Shown here one piece after another: positions 63,620 through 64,000 of a stretch of 64,000 bases of DNA (the stretch's first letter is position 1; the number at the start of each line of letters is the position of its first letter). The DNA is from Poriferisodalis sp965237655 (GTDB taxonomy: Bacteria; Actinomycetota; Acidimicrobiia; Acidimicrobiales; Poriferisodalaceae). The stretch covers positions 1,577,820-1,641,819 of the forward strand of contig NZ_CBDEGB010000001.1 in the NCBI RefSeq assembly GCF_965237655.1. The letters are read 5' to 3'. The notes beneath the pieces were generated by a model. It did no database searches, was not told the DNA's origin, and worked only from the letters and a program-made list of their open reading frames with translations. Both the position numbers and the translations under genes were made by a program.

Positions 63620-64000
63620 TTGAGCAAGGCGGTGGTGGATGTCATCTGGGCGGCGGCCGAGCCGTTGTTGCCCAGGACACCTGACCGGCATCGGTTGGGC
63701 TGCCACCGGCGTCGCGTGTGCGACCGGCTGTGCCTGCGCGGCATCGTCATCCGGCTCGTGACGGGCTGCTCATGGGAGACCGCGGAGATGATCCTCGACG
63801 AAGCGGTGTCGGACACCACGCTGCGCACGCGCGCGACGAATGGGCCGCCGCGGGCGTGTTCGGCAGCCTCGCCGACGAAGCGATCGCCGCGTATGACCGC
63901 ATCATGGGCCTGCGGCTGGGCGATGTGTGCGTGGAGGGCTCGATCCACAAGGCTCCCTGCGGCGGCCCCGGAACCGGCAAAAGCCCCGTCGACAGGAGCA
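63620..64000 (+). pseudogene. IS5-like transposase, partial and frameshifted
   Basis: From TTG 63620: VVDVIWAAAEPLLPRTPDRH, then IVIRLVTGCSWETAEMILDE, typical of the DUF4096-type N-terminus of IS5-like transposases. At about 63835, in a CGCGCGCG run, the frame changes by one base, and the continuation DEWAAAGVFGSLADEAIAAYD is in the next frame, followed by CVEGSIHKAPCGGPGTGKSP. The gene runs off the right edge. The slip could be a true mutation or a sequencing error in the CG run. Confidence 0.75.

Overview
This 64 kb window is high-GC chromosomal DNA from an actinobacterium. The evidence is a WhiB-type iron-sulphur regulator (52667-53197), cell-wall-binding repeats of the CWB2 type at the end of a giant surface protein (55455-63401), GTG/TTG starts and strong GC bias at third codon positions. 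The mix of secreted fibronectin-III/Calx-beta/cadherin proteins and very many insertion sequences (IS) recalls marine or host-associated Acidimicrobiia; that placement is inference. No rRNA, complete tRNA, CRISPR array or replication origin was seen.

Layout. (1) 1-7166, minus strand: a tightly coupled oligopeptide-type ABC transporter operon (two permeases, a fused double ATPase, a class III aminotransferase, then a lipoprotein solute-binding protein running off the left edge). (2) 7.3-31 kb: an accessory region of small genes, decayed genes and defence-type genes. It holds an intact type II restriction-modification pair (14086-16154), PD-(D/E)XK-like proteins (8086-8637, 23298-24863), a decayed ImmA/IrrE-like gene, a DUF4041/GIY-YIG gene broken by an ISL3 fragment, a TetR regulator, a secreted FnIII protein behind a tandem operator (27679-30367) and a SIR2-like gene cut off by an IS. 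(3) 31-35 kb: an IS3-family graveyard ending in an intact IS3-like element that decapitates a secreted-protein gene. (4) 35.1-38.7 kb: a MacB/LolD-type ATPase and an 857-residue FtsX-like permease coupled to that secreted protein. (5) 38.7-49.6 kb: an IS1380 element with CTAG duplications, a type ISP restriction-enzyme remnant, a pentapeptide-repeat gene split by a clean IS30 insertion, another IS3 element, hipBA with HipA truncated by that IS3 element, and small possible nucleotidyltransferase-like genes. (6) 49.7-53.2 kb: a secreted polysaccharide deacetylase and a WhiB protein with extra zinc-ribbon-like cysteines. (7) 53.2-64 kb: IS110 and IS3 remnants, then a 2648-residue surface protein, then the start of an IS5-like transposase.

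The most notable candidate system is the giant protein. It joins a signal peptide, two five-repeat beta-propellers, cadherin-like and Calx-beta modules to a phosphohistidine-swivel plus C-terminal ATP-grasp unit in the order used by alpha-glucan water dikinases, and ends in three cell-wall-binding repeats. This could be an exported, wall-anchored dikinase-like enzyme. Together with the secreted deacetylase, the FnIII proteins and the MacB-like exporter, the window looks like a cell-surface gene region eroded by repeated IS insertion and decay of defence genes.
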